From positions 29,792,606 through 29,856,605 of the forward strand of contig JASXTE010000001.1 in assembly GCA_030280995.1 (NCBI GenBank): 64,000 nucleotides of DNA, given 5' to 3'. Source of the stretch: Hemileia vastatrix (Eukaryota; Basidiomycota; Pucciniomycetes; Pucciniales; Zaghouaniaceae). Under the pieces are notes generated by a model, which was not told the DNA's origin, ran no database searches, and worked only from the letters and a program-made list of their open reading frames with translations. This document shows, piece after piece, positions 1-9,967 of the stretch (position 1 is its first letter; the number at the start of each line of letters is the position of its first letter). Both the position numbers and the translations under genes were made by a program.

Positions 1-1775
1 TTCATAGTGTCAAAGGCTCTTTGTCTCTCACTATTACAGACAAAAGCAACATCCTTTCTAGTTAATTGGGTAAGGGGTAAAGCTATGACTTGGTAATTTT
101 TAATATACTGTCTATAGTATCCACACATTCCCAAAAAACTCTGGAGCTCCCTAACTGTAGTAGGAGCCTTCACCTGTTGTATGGCTGCCACTTTGTTTTG
201 GTCAACACATATCTGTAAGCCTGAAACAACATGAACAAGAACTTTTAAAGAATGGAAACCAAATTTACATTTCTTCAAAGCAAGTGTCATATTTATTTCA
301 TCCATTTTCTGGAACACTTTACACAGGTGGTTAAGATGGTCCTCAAATATTTTTGATAATATAATGATATCATCAATATAAACCATCAGCCATCCTTCAA
401 TTATCTCTTGATGGAATGTGTTATCCAGGACTTTTTGGAAAACTGAAGGGGCATTTTTAGGGCCAAAAGGCATCCTAATATACTTATAAATACCCATATG
501 AGTAGAAATCATCAGAAAATTCTGAGAATTTTTCTCAACAGGTACCTGATGATATCCCTTATTACCATCCAAACAGCTGATATATTTAGCACCCTGTAAA
601 GTAGCATGTATAGAGCTAATTCTAGGTAAAGGGTAGATATCATCAACATTATAAGTATTTATTGCTCTATAATCACCACATAACCTGGCTTTATCTTTCT
701 CATAAGAAATTAGGACAGGTGAGATAACACAATATTTAGGTGTTTCAACAACCTTTTCAATAATATTCATTTTCAAAAGGGTAGAGATATATTCTTCAAT
801 ATCTTTTCTCTTTGTGGGAGAAGCAGGATAAGGCTTCTTTTTTAAACTAGGTGGTATATCAGTTAATGGACAAGACAATGAAAGTTTCATTTCCTCTTTA
901 ACTAGTCCCAGTTCATGTGACCCTTGAGCAAAGGCCATAGGAAAAGACTTTATCAAGTTAATGATGGAATCTTTCTCCTCACCAGAAAGTTGTTCTCCAA
1001 AAGAGGCATTGTCAATTTCAGACATAAGAGTATGCATTTCTTTTGTAGATCTTCCTTTATATTGAACCACAGAATTATATCTGTTCAATTCTGGTTTTAA
1101 TAATTTTTTTGAGGAAGAAATCTTAAATTTTCTCTTCCCATTCATCCCCATTGTGAAACATTGGTTTGAAGGATCCAATTTTATGCCATACTTGGTTAAA
1201 ATATCATTCCCTACAATAAACCAATTGCTTAAGTTATCATTTTTCATGACAACAAAATCACAAATAGCTCTTACAAAACCATGGTTATATTTAAAAAACA
1301 CTGTGGCTTTGTATTTACCAATGGGGGATAAAACGCAGCCATACCCTCTCCAATTTTCAGAAATGATAGGCATCAGTTTTGATTTATAGTCTTGATCCAC
1401 TGAAGCAAGTGCTCTTTCAGATACTCCACTTCCTCCAGCTCCAGAATCCAGAATAACTTCACTTCTGGTTCCATTGATCAAGACTGGTGCCTTGAGAGGG
1501 GAAGTAACAATTGAGCTATCCTCAATGTTCTTTATGATCTCAGCATCTTCAACTCTAGATAAATCATTATTATCAATATCAATAGTATTTAAATAATGGA
1601 TATCCTCTTCCTGCATCAAGATTTCTTGTTGAGATTCATATGAAATATTGCTGGCACATTCACTTGAAGTATCATCCAGTGCTACTGTGTCATCAGCATG
1701 CTCCTCTGTTTGTTCTACAAGATTTATCTTCTTGTCACAAACATGGCCCTTCTTCCAAGGTTTTTTGCACTTGAA
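1..1775 (-). pseudogene. Pol of element A (protease, RT, start of RNase H), partial
   Basis: Minus-strand pol continuous with the gag frame; it appears open from the zinc-knuckle region to the window edge. It shows an aspartic protease motif VILDSGAGG near 1450, the RT block ARLCGDYRA near 690, the catalytic YIDDIII near 370, and the start of the RNase H/connection region (RAFDTM) at the edge. Unlike copy C, codon FEDH after YIDD is intact here (GAG, not TAG). It is called a pseudogene because the upstream gag has stops. I checked the reading frame by comparison with copy C rather than codon by codon. Confidence 0.75.
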
Positions 1776-3960
1776 TCAAGTGTTTGTTGCATACTTTTTA
1801 GGTGCAACAGGGGCAGAAGGCTTCCCAACCTTTTCCAGAGGTTTCTGTTGTAAAGTTGAGGGTTTCTCCCAAGTGGTTCTAGGAATGAATCTTCTGGCAT
1901 CATACTTGTTGTTTAGAAGAATCTCATTATAAGTATTGATGAAAGAAGAAGGTTCTCTGGTGAACTCAGTCCTAGCCACTATCAAGTCTCTTAAAGACAT
2001 TGGCAATTTATAAAGGATCCTGTCCTTCCATAACTCAAACTCCATTTTTGGGTCCATAGCTCTTAAGATTTTAACAAGTTTCATTAAGAACTCAATAGGT
2101 TTATCAGTAGAAGAACTATATTTAGTTTCCTCATACTGCCTTTGTTGAGCCATCCTAAACTTGGAGCCCCCAAATTGTGCTTTAATTAATTTCTTCCAAT
2201 CTTCCCATGAGTAATCATTCCCATCAAGGAGGACAGATTCATACCACACTAGGGCTACATTGGTAAATAAAGAAATTAACTTAGACACAACTTCTTCATC
2301 TGGGAGTTTGTAAGAGTTTTGTAGGTTAACAATTCTGCAAATAAATTTTTCCCAATCAGAAGAAGAATCACCATCAAATGTTGAATATTGGTCAAGTTTT
2401 GGCCAATTATTTTGATTTGAAGGAGTCTCCTTAGTACTAGCTTGTTTCTGAGTAAGAAGCAGCTGTAACTTCTCCAATTGGGCTGTAATCTCCTTGTTCA
2501 ATCCCTCTGTTGAAAATCCTGGTGCATCATCAATTTTTGATGGAAACTCAGTGGTATCAACAGGTATCTCTGGAACTATTTTTACTTTAGATGAACTAGC
2601 CACAGGTAATATTTGAGCATCCTGCACTATATGTTCCTTTAAAGAGATGTCAGAATATTTTTGGACATTCAACAATGAGTTCAATTTCTCTTCAATGGTT
2701 GTTAGTCTTGTTTTCATTCTTGGAAGACTAGATAAACTCTCATTGATGGTTGCAAAAGATAACTTATTTTTATTTTGAAAAGATGAATAATGGTCATTCA
2801 ATCTCTTCAGATTCATCCTATCTATCTCCAGTTCCTGACAACAGATAGATACTGTGTCTTTCAATTTGGACAAATAATTTTTGATATTTTGCCACAAAGC
2901 AACCTTCTTTTCATGAGTTGCTTTATAATTAAACAAATCATCAGAGACTTTCTGCAATTCACTCCTTAATTATTGATACCCTTGCTCAGTTAATAAACCA
3001 TTAAACTTCTGAGTTAATTTCATATTTTTCATAATATGATTCTGCTTTGCAATAATATCTCTCAAATACTCATCATTAATCTTTGCTACATCTGGAGTGT
3101 TTCTCAATAAGGAAACAGAGTAACTTTCCAGACTCTCATAAAGCTCAGGGTCAAGTGTTTCATCAATTACAGCCATATCAGGGTTAATCATTGAAGTAGC
3201 AATTAAAAGTAAAGGATTAGATACATGAGTGATTTGTCTACTGCTCCCAGCCTCTACTGGTCTCAAGGTTTCATCTTCCCTCTCAGATTTACCTGAAGGA
3301 ACAGAATCAGCTACAAGAAATGGCACTTGTGTAGAATCAATAGAAGGGCTTACCAAGGTTTGCTGGGCAAGACCATACTGGATTTTCTTCTTCTGCCTCC
3401 TTGATAGGGGTGAGGAGGTGTGGGGTTGACTTGGTTGGGTCTTGACGGACCTGCCTGAGGCAACTGATGCTGATTTTGAGACAGGTAGTCCCACTGAGTT
3501 TTTAACCAATCCCACTGCCACTTGGACACTTCCACCTTCTCTGGCTGCTGAGGAGCCAATTGTTGATAATCCCTGGGGGGAAGAGGTTTCCTCTTCTCTT
3601 GAAGAAAGGCATCTATCTTTCTTACCATTTCTTCCAGAGCATCTACTCTTGCCCTTACTCTCAAGTTTTCTGCCCTTAGTTCTTTATGTGAGTTGACAGA
3701 TTCTTTACCTGTTGAGGCAATGGCATCTTTTTTATTCTGAATCCTTTTGGAAGTTCTTCTGGGGGGTTTATTACAGGTTTCTGATCCTGAGTTGTGTCTA
3801 CCAGGATTTCCACTTCTTCCATCTCCACATCCTGTGGGGGCAAGGATTTATTAATTTAAGATATTTTTCTTGTCAAAGGAGAACTCACAGAAGTAGCCTC
3901 ATCATAATGAATTAAGTCCAGCTCCTCTTCATGTGCAGCAGAAGCACTTTGGTCAGTCAT
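1776..3960 (-). pseudogene. Gag of element A, interrupted by stops
   Basis: ATG at 3960 begins an acidic N-terminus (MTDQSA..) equivalent to copies C and D. The unspliced frame meets a TAA inside the intron; the spliced frame (exon 3889-3960 joined to 3352-3831) encodes the coiled-coil and WQWDW/PPHPYQGG protein ending KPW. The main Gag frame is open at 3521-2970, ends with a TAA after GYQ (shared with copy D), then resumes 2957-1776 through the coiled coil and retrotransposon-gag capsid region (TFDGDSSSDW, WYESVLLDG). It stops where the first Cys of the zinc knuckle has become TGA. The decay suggests a non-autonomous old copy. Confidence 0.8.
3832..3888 (-). other. Conserved gag intron, copy A
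   Basis: Donor GTGAGT after codon 24 (ACTTCT), acceptor CCCCCACAG, 57 nt, phase 0. The same intron is 58 nt in copies C and D. After splicing, the next residues are DVEMEEVEI, nearly identical in all three copies. Confidence 0.7.
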
Positions 3961-4671
3961 TTTTTAAATTCAACTGAAACAAAGAAAGGAGACAATAAGA
4001 TGAATTAGTCTTTTTTATTTTTACTTTTTATTTGAAAGAAATAAAATAAAAATGATAAAATAAAAAAAAATCTTTTTAGGATAAAAATCAAATAAATAAT
4101 AATTAATTTATTAATTCAAAAAATAATTTAAAACCAGGATTTTAAAATGATCAACTGAAGAAATAAAAAAAATTTTTTTTATTAATAATTTTATGATAAT
4201 TATTATCAGGATTTAAATCAACTGGTTAATTAACTACCAGGACTTAATGTCAACTGAAGTAATTAAATATGAATTTTTATTAATTAAAAAAATTTATTGT
4301 CAGGACAATTTGTCAACTGGAACAAATAAAATTTAAATTATCAGGACAAAAGGTAAACTGAAAATTATAATAATTAATATTAAAATATAATTTTTTATTA
4401 CTTCTAGGACTAAGAACACAATTGCTCTATTATTGTCAACTACGAAAAATAAAAAAAAATATAAATAATAAAAATAATTCTAAATTACCAGACACCTCCC
4501 CCTGTAAAATGAGCAAATTAATGCCACTTACAGAGTGCTGAGTAAAAGGAAATACGTAGCAGATGAAGAGTGCAAAGTGACCCACAAATAGTAATATTGT
4601 TAATTACCACGATATATACAACATTTAGTCAATATATGAACCTAAATTTTGGAGTGCCGTTCAATTCCCGT
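3961..4671 (-). repeat. Leader of element A with hairpin array
   Basis: Very AT-rich untranslated leader between LTR and gag. On the minus strand it holds repeated units of the form CAGTTGAC-loop-GTCCTG, about 4140 to 4440. Examples with paired stems are GAC/GTC units near 4230 and 4300 and GAT/ATC units near 4145 and 4215. The segment 4500-4671 matches 37980-38145 of copy C in reverse complement. Element B entered here. Confidence 0.75.
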
Positions 4672-5765
4672 TGTAGACAATCCTATAGTACTAGCTATAG
4701 GCCTTGACCAAGGGAATTGGAGAAAAACCAGAGAGAAAATCCCCTGTCCCTTTAAAAAAATAGAGTGAGATTTACTTGCTAAAGTAAGTTGGTTCCTGTT
4801 TTGCTAAAGCTCCTGTTTAACACACTTGACTGTTTGATGAGCCAAGAAAGTAGTCCCCATATAGACTACCAGACCAAAGAACTGAAATGTAGAACAAAGT
4901 CCACACCAGAGACAGCAAAGATACTTGATTTAGGCTGCAAATCCACACCAGAGACAGCAATAATACTTGCTATAGCTTGCAAGACTATAACAGAGAAAAC
5001 AGTTGCCAAAGTTAAGTTAAATGAAGAACTTACTTGCAACAAACACAGCCAATTGTGGCCAGAAAACAGTGAAAACTGAGTGAGGAACAATGAGATCACC
5101 TCCAGATGGTTGTATGATAATTAAGGTTGCCCCAAACTGTCTTATTAACTTTGTACACGCAGACCACTAACTAAGAGCCCATGCGCACCCACCAATCTGG
5201 CGCCTGTACCCACCAAATTGCATAAAAAAACCCTCTTGGAGCGCTCCCCAACCTCCTAAAACAGAGGCGGGCGGGCCACCTGACGTTGGAGATGCCACCT
5301 GAAGCGGCCCGGCCTCCCTGAAGCCAGAAAACCAACAAAAACCACTAATCTACTTAGAAAAATTAGCTACAACTACTAAAACCTTTAAAACACGGAATTT
5401 CACTATAACAACATTGAGACATGAAATATAGAGAAAAATTAGCTCTATCCAATGGTACTAAGCACTTAACCCTAAGACTTAAGGTTAGCCCGTAAAACAC
5501 AAAAAACAAAATTAAACAGCAATCTTTTATAAATGAAAAATGAGGAAATGACCCCTTAAAACTCAGAATATGAAAAATGTCTACAAGACATTAAATATAG
5601 AGAAAAACTAGGGCTATCCAATGATAGTACCCACATACCCGCAGACCCAATATCCACGGAATAAAACCAGAAAAATACCCAATTCCTTAACAGATGTCAA
5701 TTAAGACATGCACAAACAGCGCCAAATCACACAACAAAGGCCCCTGCCAATGTTGGAAGACCACA
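4672..5765 (-). repeat. 3' LTR of element B
   Basis: On the plus strand it begins TGTAGACAATCC and ends GGAAGACCACA (TG..CA), preceded by CCGT. It pairs with the LTR at 16171-17263. A GC-richer block near 5180-5310 stands out from the AT-rich surroundings and contains most CpG-type differences between the two LTRs. Confidence 0.92.
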
Positions 5766-5891
5766 TCCTCCCTCCAATTGAGAATGTCCACATTCTTTCT
5801 TCATCCAACCACCATGTTTAACCTTCTTCCCAAATCTGCCTCTGAAATGGGTCCCTACCAATACTGCATTGACAATAATTTAATCTGAGCA

Positions 5892-6455
5892 ATGACACCA
5901 CCTGTCCTTCCATACAGAGCATCCTGCAATGTCTTCCAATCCAGAAAGAAGACCTGCCACAGACCTGGTCCACTTTCTTCCACAACAGATTCACCTTCAC
6001 CTCAACCTGGTCCTTCTTCTGCCAGCACCAAAAGATCTAGGCCATCTATCCTGATACCCAGATTAATCAAAAAGCTCCACCCTTCCCAGAAGAGTGCCAC
6101 AACCCATAAAACAACTAGTTCCACCATCCCTGGTCCATCTGATGGTAAAGAACATTCATTTCTTCCTTCAACTTTTAAAACTGATAACTTCTCAGTTCCT
6201 CCCTCTTCTGATAGTGATTATAACAATGTAGGATCCATTGCACCACCAACACCAACACACTTGCCCACTATCAAGGCCAAGTTCCAACAACACACATCTC
6301 AACAGAAACAACTTTTGCTTCACTACTTCCAATCCACTCCTGCTAGAGATCCACAGGACATTGAGAACAGAAGACACCTCATTCACCAGTTCAAGGCTAA
6401 TTCTGAACACTTCATTTCATCTCTTGATTCCCTCTGTAATTCCACTAGTACTTGA
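5892..6455 (+). CDS. Plus-strand Ser/Pro-rich ORF in element B, unrecognised
   Basis: A 187-residue ORF lying antisense to B's pol, just inside the 3' LTR. The first 120 residues are Ser/Pro/Thr-rich with basic clusters and look disordered. The last 60 are more helical (TIKAKFQQHTSQQKQLLLHYF.., HLIHQFKANSEHFISSLDSL). No family is recognised. It may be the last exon of a longer plus-strand gene or a chance ORF in a repeat; no clear intron borders were found. The protein-like composition of the C-terminal part is the main support. Confidence 0.4.
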   Translation: MTPPVLPYRASCNVFQSRKKTCHRPGPLSSTTDSPSPQPGPSSASTKRSRPSILIPRLIKKLHPSQKSATTHKTTSSTIPGPSDGKEHSFLPSTFKTDNFSVPPSSDSDYNNVGSIAPPTPTHLPTIKAKFQQHTSQQKQLLLHYFQSTPARDPQDIENRRHLIHQFKANSEHFISSLDSLCNSTST

Positions 6456-6499
6456 GTTTGATTCCGAAAAGAAAAATTGACCACACCCTCTATAGGATG

Positions 6500-7020
6500 T
6501 AACCACAAAAACCCTCAGTTTTAAGTCTTGGGGGACCATCCTCATTTTATAGTCTTGGGGGACTCAAAAACACTCAGTTTAAAGTCTTGGGGGACTCAAA
6601 AACCTAAATCATAAACCCAGAACCAGAGATCAACCACATTAAGAAACAGAGAAAAAACTAACATTCTGGGGTAATTGTAAATAGAGCAGCCAGCCCATCA
6701 ATTACCCCCAAACTTGCCTTTGCTAAATTTGGAGGCTCCCCCTGTGGACACCCTCCACCAATCTTTCAAAACCAATTCCAACAACAAAAACCTTTCCCTC
6801 AGTTTATAGTCTTGGGGGACTCACAACCCTCAGTTTAAAGTCTTGGGGGACTAACACAGTGTTCAGTTTAAAGTCTTGACGGACTAGTCTTGATAAAATA
6901 TTGAAACCAGCAAGTTTAAAGTCTTGGAGGACTAACAGAAACCAGATTTCAGTTTAAAGTCTTGATGGACTGGTCTTGATACCATAGATTTTTCAGTTTA
7001 GAGTCTTGATGGACTGACAA
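6500..7020 (+). repeat. Array of AGTC-loop-GACT stem-loop repeats in element B
   Basis: At least eight copies of a 20-25 bp unit of the form CAGTTTAAAGTC-TTGGGG-GACT between 6510 and 7016; diverged copies recur near 9431 and 9691. The AGTC and GACT arms stay complementary while the central hexamer varies (TTGGGG, TTGACG, TTGGAG, TTGATG, ATAGCG, ATAGAG). Spacing is irregular (about 30-90 bp), unlike CRISPR. Confidence 0.75.
6668..6708 (+). repeat. Hairpin module 1 of element B
   Basis: Perfect 10-bp inverted arms GGGGTAATTG (6668-6677) and CAATTACCCC (6699-6708) around a loop with AGAGCAGCCAGCCCAT. Homologous to the modules at 9524 and 9787, where the arms read GGGGTAACTG and, at 9556, CAGTTACCCC. 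The change between modules 1 and 9524 is compensated on both sides of the stem. Confidence 0.75.
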
Positions 7021-7166
7021 AATTTTGCATAAAATAGACGCAGCCAATTTCATGCAGCTCACCTCTACAGCCAACCTACTGAACTTCCACCTTCACTTCA
7101 TCATCTACCCATCACTGACAAAAATCTCCTCCTATCCCTTTTCATCATCTTTTCTCACCACAGATT

Positions 7167-8727
7167 ATGGCTGGATCTCCTGATGTTAACCCTTTTACTC
7201 TCCCTTGCTTCACTTCTCCCAAGGACTATGCCTGCAAACAGTGCATCCACATGTGCAGACCTTGCACATTCACTCTCCCAAATCCTGAATCCAAATTATA
7301 CAACAGGGCTTGTGATTCTTGCTATTCCAAAAAGAAAAGATGTGACAGAGACGCCAACTACCCTATTCCTCCGCCTTCTCCTTCCCACAAATACATCTCC
7401 AGATCCCCTACCAGATCCCCAGAGCTTGGTCCTTCCTCTTCCTCTCTATCTTCTGCTCCTTCCAGAAGATCCAGAAGCTCAGCTTCCCACACTCTTCCCA
7501 AAAGTCCAGCCTTAGCTTCCCAAGAAACTGCTTTTATCTCCGCCAAATTAGCTCCAAATGCTTCAAGATAAACTCCCAGGCTTCTAGACCGCGTCCAGGC
7601 GGCCCGCCCGCCTCACGAAACAGTGAAAATCAGGGCCAAAGCCTCCAAAAACGGCCAGAAAACAGCCAAATTCATCCAGACAACAACAAAAACTCAACCC
7701 AACTACCTCCTACTGCTCCCAGAGCAATGCAATCTACCCTTCCAAAGTCCAAAAGCACTAAAATTTCCCAGATTTCTAAGAGACCTGCCAGAGAACCCCA
7801 AGAAGAAACCAGAACACCACACACTGCACCCAAACAAAAACTCTGTCCCCAACTAAGACAAAGAAACTACACCTCTCCTCTGTCAGCCAACTACTCTTCT
7901 GACAGTTCCATCTCTTCAAAATCTCCATCCAGAAGAGAGCAGTCTGCTTCCAAATCCCCCTCTCCTGCTCCATCCTTTAACAACCCTGGTACCCCATCAC
8001 CAGCACCTCCTCCAGCTGAATCCAACAGAAATAACAACCACCACAACAACAACAATCTCACTGCTCCAACTAGGCCCCAGGAACATCAGCATCCCAGTTC
8101 ACCTTCTCAGGATCCTTCAGAGGAAGACCATGAGAATCCATATCTTTCCCTAGTTGATCCACCCACTATGACCATTACGAAATTTTCAGAGATCGAAATC
8201 CCAGCTGCTTACAGATTTGATGAGCTTCCAATCTGTAAGTACCAAATTAATTATTCCATTTCTTCAACAAAAATAATTACTGATCCAATTCTTCTTGTCT
8301 AGTTGGCACCCCTCCTCCTGAATCTATTATTGGAGTTGGCCAACCTCTTGAAACTTCTTTGACCCTAGATTATGGAGACATGAAGAAACACCTAAGCACC
8401 ATGTGTTCCAACATGCTAAAAGCCTTTTCCCTCCATGGACCTTTGAATGACTTTGAAAAATTCTTGAGAAAGCTCCTGTTGGAAGACCACTGGAAAATGT
8501 CTAGGATCATTAATCACACCCTCGAGCACTCCATTCCTGCCTCTTCTTCTTCCTCCTCTGAAATTCCCTCCAATCCAATTCCTGACCATTACAATCCCTA
8601 TCATCTCTCCAGCAGGATGCACTTCAAAGAACACAGTGCTACCCAAAATCCCAAAAAAAACAAAAAAATCATCACAATCCGTACCAGCCTCCAGAAGCTT
8701 CATAATCCAGACAATGAGCTCCTGTGA
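7167..8727 (+). CDS. Plus-strand intron-bearing gene in element B: Cys-rich N-terminus and Ser/Pro-rich middle
   Basis: ATG at 7167 opens a 134-residue frame with a cysteine cluster (CKQCIHMCRPC ... RACDSCYSKKKRCDRD) recalling fungal Zn-cluster DNA-binding motifs, then a Ser/Pro/Arg-rich tract. A second frame (offset by one base), open from about 7500, continues as a Pro/Ser/Asn-rich linker and an acidic segment (PSEEDHENPYLSLVD). It reaches a clear intron at 8235-8302, then an exon 8303-8727 with a helical domain (DYGDMKKHLSTMCSNML, FEKFLRKLLLEDHW). A one-base deletion or an unseen intron is needed to join the two frames. It lies antisense to B's gag-pol, downstream of integrase. Function is unknown; a DNA-binding regulator is only a guess from the Cys cluster. 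Confidence 0.55.
8235..8302 (+). other. Intron in the plus-strand gene of element B
   Basis: Donor GTAAGT after CCAATCT and acceptor CTTCTTGTCTAG, 68 nt, phase 1. Splicing joins the upstream frame to the exon at 8303-8727 without a stop (..DELPIF|GTPPPESIIG..). The donor, pyrimidine tract and frame continuity together support transcription from the plus strand. Confidence 0.7.
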
Positions 8728-8886
8728 AAATATTAGAAACATAATAATAATATAAAACAATTAATAAAAATAATTTCAGAATTTTTTTTTTTTTTTTACT
8801 AATATACTAAAATTAAAAATTAAAAAAATGAAATGAAATGAAATAACATAAATGAAATAAAATAAAATATAAAAAATAATACAAAT

Positions 8887-8956
8887 GGTATCCCCCAGCC
8901 AATTGATGAGCTAATCCCCTGATACCTTACCTACATCCAAGGCCACCTTGATGTGG
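8887..8956 (+). repeat. Hairpin module 2 of element B (double stem)
   Basis: Stem one: GGTATC (8887-8892) with GATACC (8921-8926), loop containing GCCAATTGATGAGC. Stem two: ACATC-C-AAGG (8933-8942) with CCTTGATGT (8946-8954), with one bulged C. Same design as the module at 9083 but with different paired bases. Confidence 0.7.
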
Positions 8957-9082
8957 ATACACAATTAATTCTTTTAAATGGTTAACAGAAAACAAAATTC
9001 AAAAAATTTAGAAATTCAGAAGATAATAAAAATTATGAAACACAGAAACACATGAAATAAATAATAAATAAAAAATAAAATA

Positions 9083-9151
9083 GCATTGCCTGGCCAATTG
9101 ATGAGCCTTTCCCCACCAATGCTTGCCCACATCCAGGTGACCCTGATGTGG
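9083..9151 (+). repeat. Hairpin module 3 of element B (double stem)
   Basis: Stem one: GCATTG (9083-9088) with CAATGC (9117-9122). The loop again contains GCCAATTGATGAGC. Stem two: CCACATC-C-AGG with CCTGATGTGG (9127-9151), with the same bulged C. Relative to module 2, stem one differs at several positions on both arms yet still pairs. Confidence 0.7.
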
Positions 9152-9523
9152 TAACACCCTATATTTTTGATTTTATAATTTTAAACAACCCCCATAAAAA
9201 AATTAAATGAAAAAAAGAGAAAAAAGAAAATAATCTAAAACTGCTATCTAGCAAAGACATAACTGCAAAATCAAAGACAGTCCAGCTCCATAGATGGTCC
9301 AATAAGGGAAAGTCCGATCCATAGAAATGATCACTGGGTGGGCTCCCTCCAATAAGTAAAAATGATGGGAGACCACCAGTAATCCACCACCAATCTGAAA
9401 GAACCAAAGATAAAGAAGCCAGTCCCAAACCAGTTTAAAGTCATAGCGGACTTGAAAGCTGAATAATAAACAACAGAACTAGAATTCAACTAGGAAAAAC
9501 AAAAGACTTGAGACAGACATTCT

Positions 9524-9565
9524 GGGGTAACTGTTCTACAGAGCAGCCAGCTCATCAGTTACCCC
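9524..9565 (+). repeat. Hairpin module 4 of element B
   Basis: Arms GGGGTAACTG (9524-9533) and CAGTTACCCC (9556-9565) pair perfectly. The loop holds AGAGCAGCCAGCTCAT. Followed by CACTTGCC, as in the module at 9787. Confidence 0.75.
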
Positions 9566-9786
9566 CACACTTGCCACAATAAAATCTAGTAGCCCCCCCT
9601 GGGTACCTTCTAACCAACAAATCACAACATCCAACACAATAAAGCAAAACCAATAAAAGTGAAGAGTACGGCACTTGAAAACCAAAGGAATTACCAGTTT
9701 AAAGTCATAGAGGACTAAAACCTGTGAAAAGAAACCAATACTAGGGTTAAACCAAATTAAGAAAAAGGGTTGGAAACAGACAATCT

Positions 9787-9827
9787 GGGGTAACTGTTGA
9801 TAGAGCAGCCAGCCCATCAGTCACCCC
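9787..9827 (+). repeat. Hairpin module 5 of element B
   Basis: Arms GGGGTAACTG (9787-9796) and CAGTCACCCC (9818-9827); nine of ten positions pair. The loop is nearly the same as in modules 1 and 4. Confidence 0.65.
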
Positions 9828-9967
9828 TACACTTGCCAAGATCAAATCTAGAAGCCCCACCCATGGGTACCTTCTAACAAAAAGTTTCCAACACAAAAGT
9901 TGCTCTGCAACACCACAAAAATTCCAAAACAAAAAAGAACGTTCCATAGTTTATCCTCATTGCGGAG

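Larger units (their letters stand above)
8728..9967 (+). repeat. Non-coding hairpin-module region of element B
   Basis: No convincing gene. It holds four module-type hairpins (8887-8956, 9083-9151, 9524-9565, 9787-9827), two CAGTTTAAAGTC stem-loop units (9431, 9691) and AT-rich spacers. It separates the plus-strand gene from the 3' end of integrase, so both transcription units converge on it. Confidence 0.65.

Noticed and set aside
1153..1932. Plus-strand ORFs at 1153-1389 and 1648-1932
   Set aside because: They are antisense shadows of the pol and gag frames of element A; no independent coding signal.
5694..5888. Short plus-strand ORF spanning the B LTR end
   Set aside because: It straddles the LTR boundary at 5765, lacks conserved features and is not present at the other LTR.
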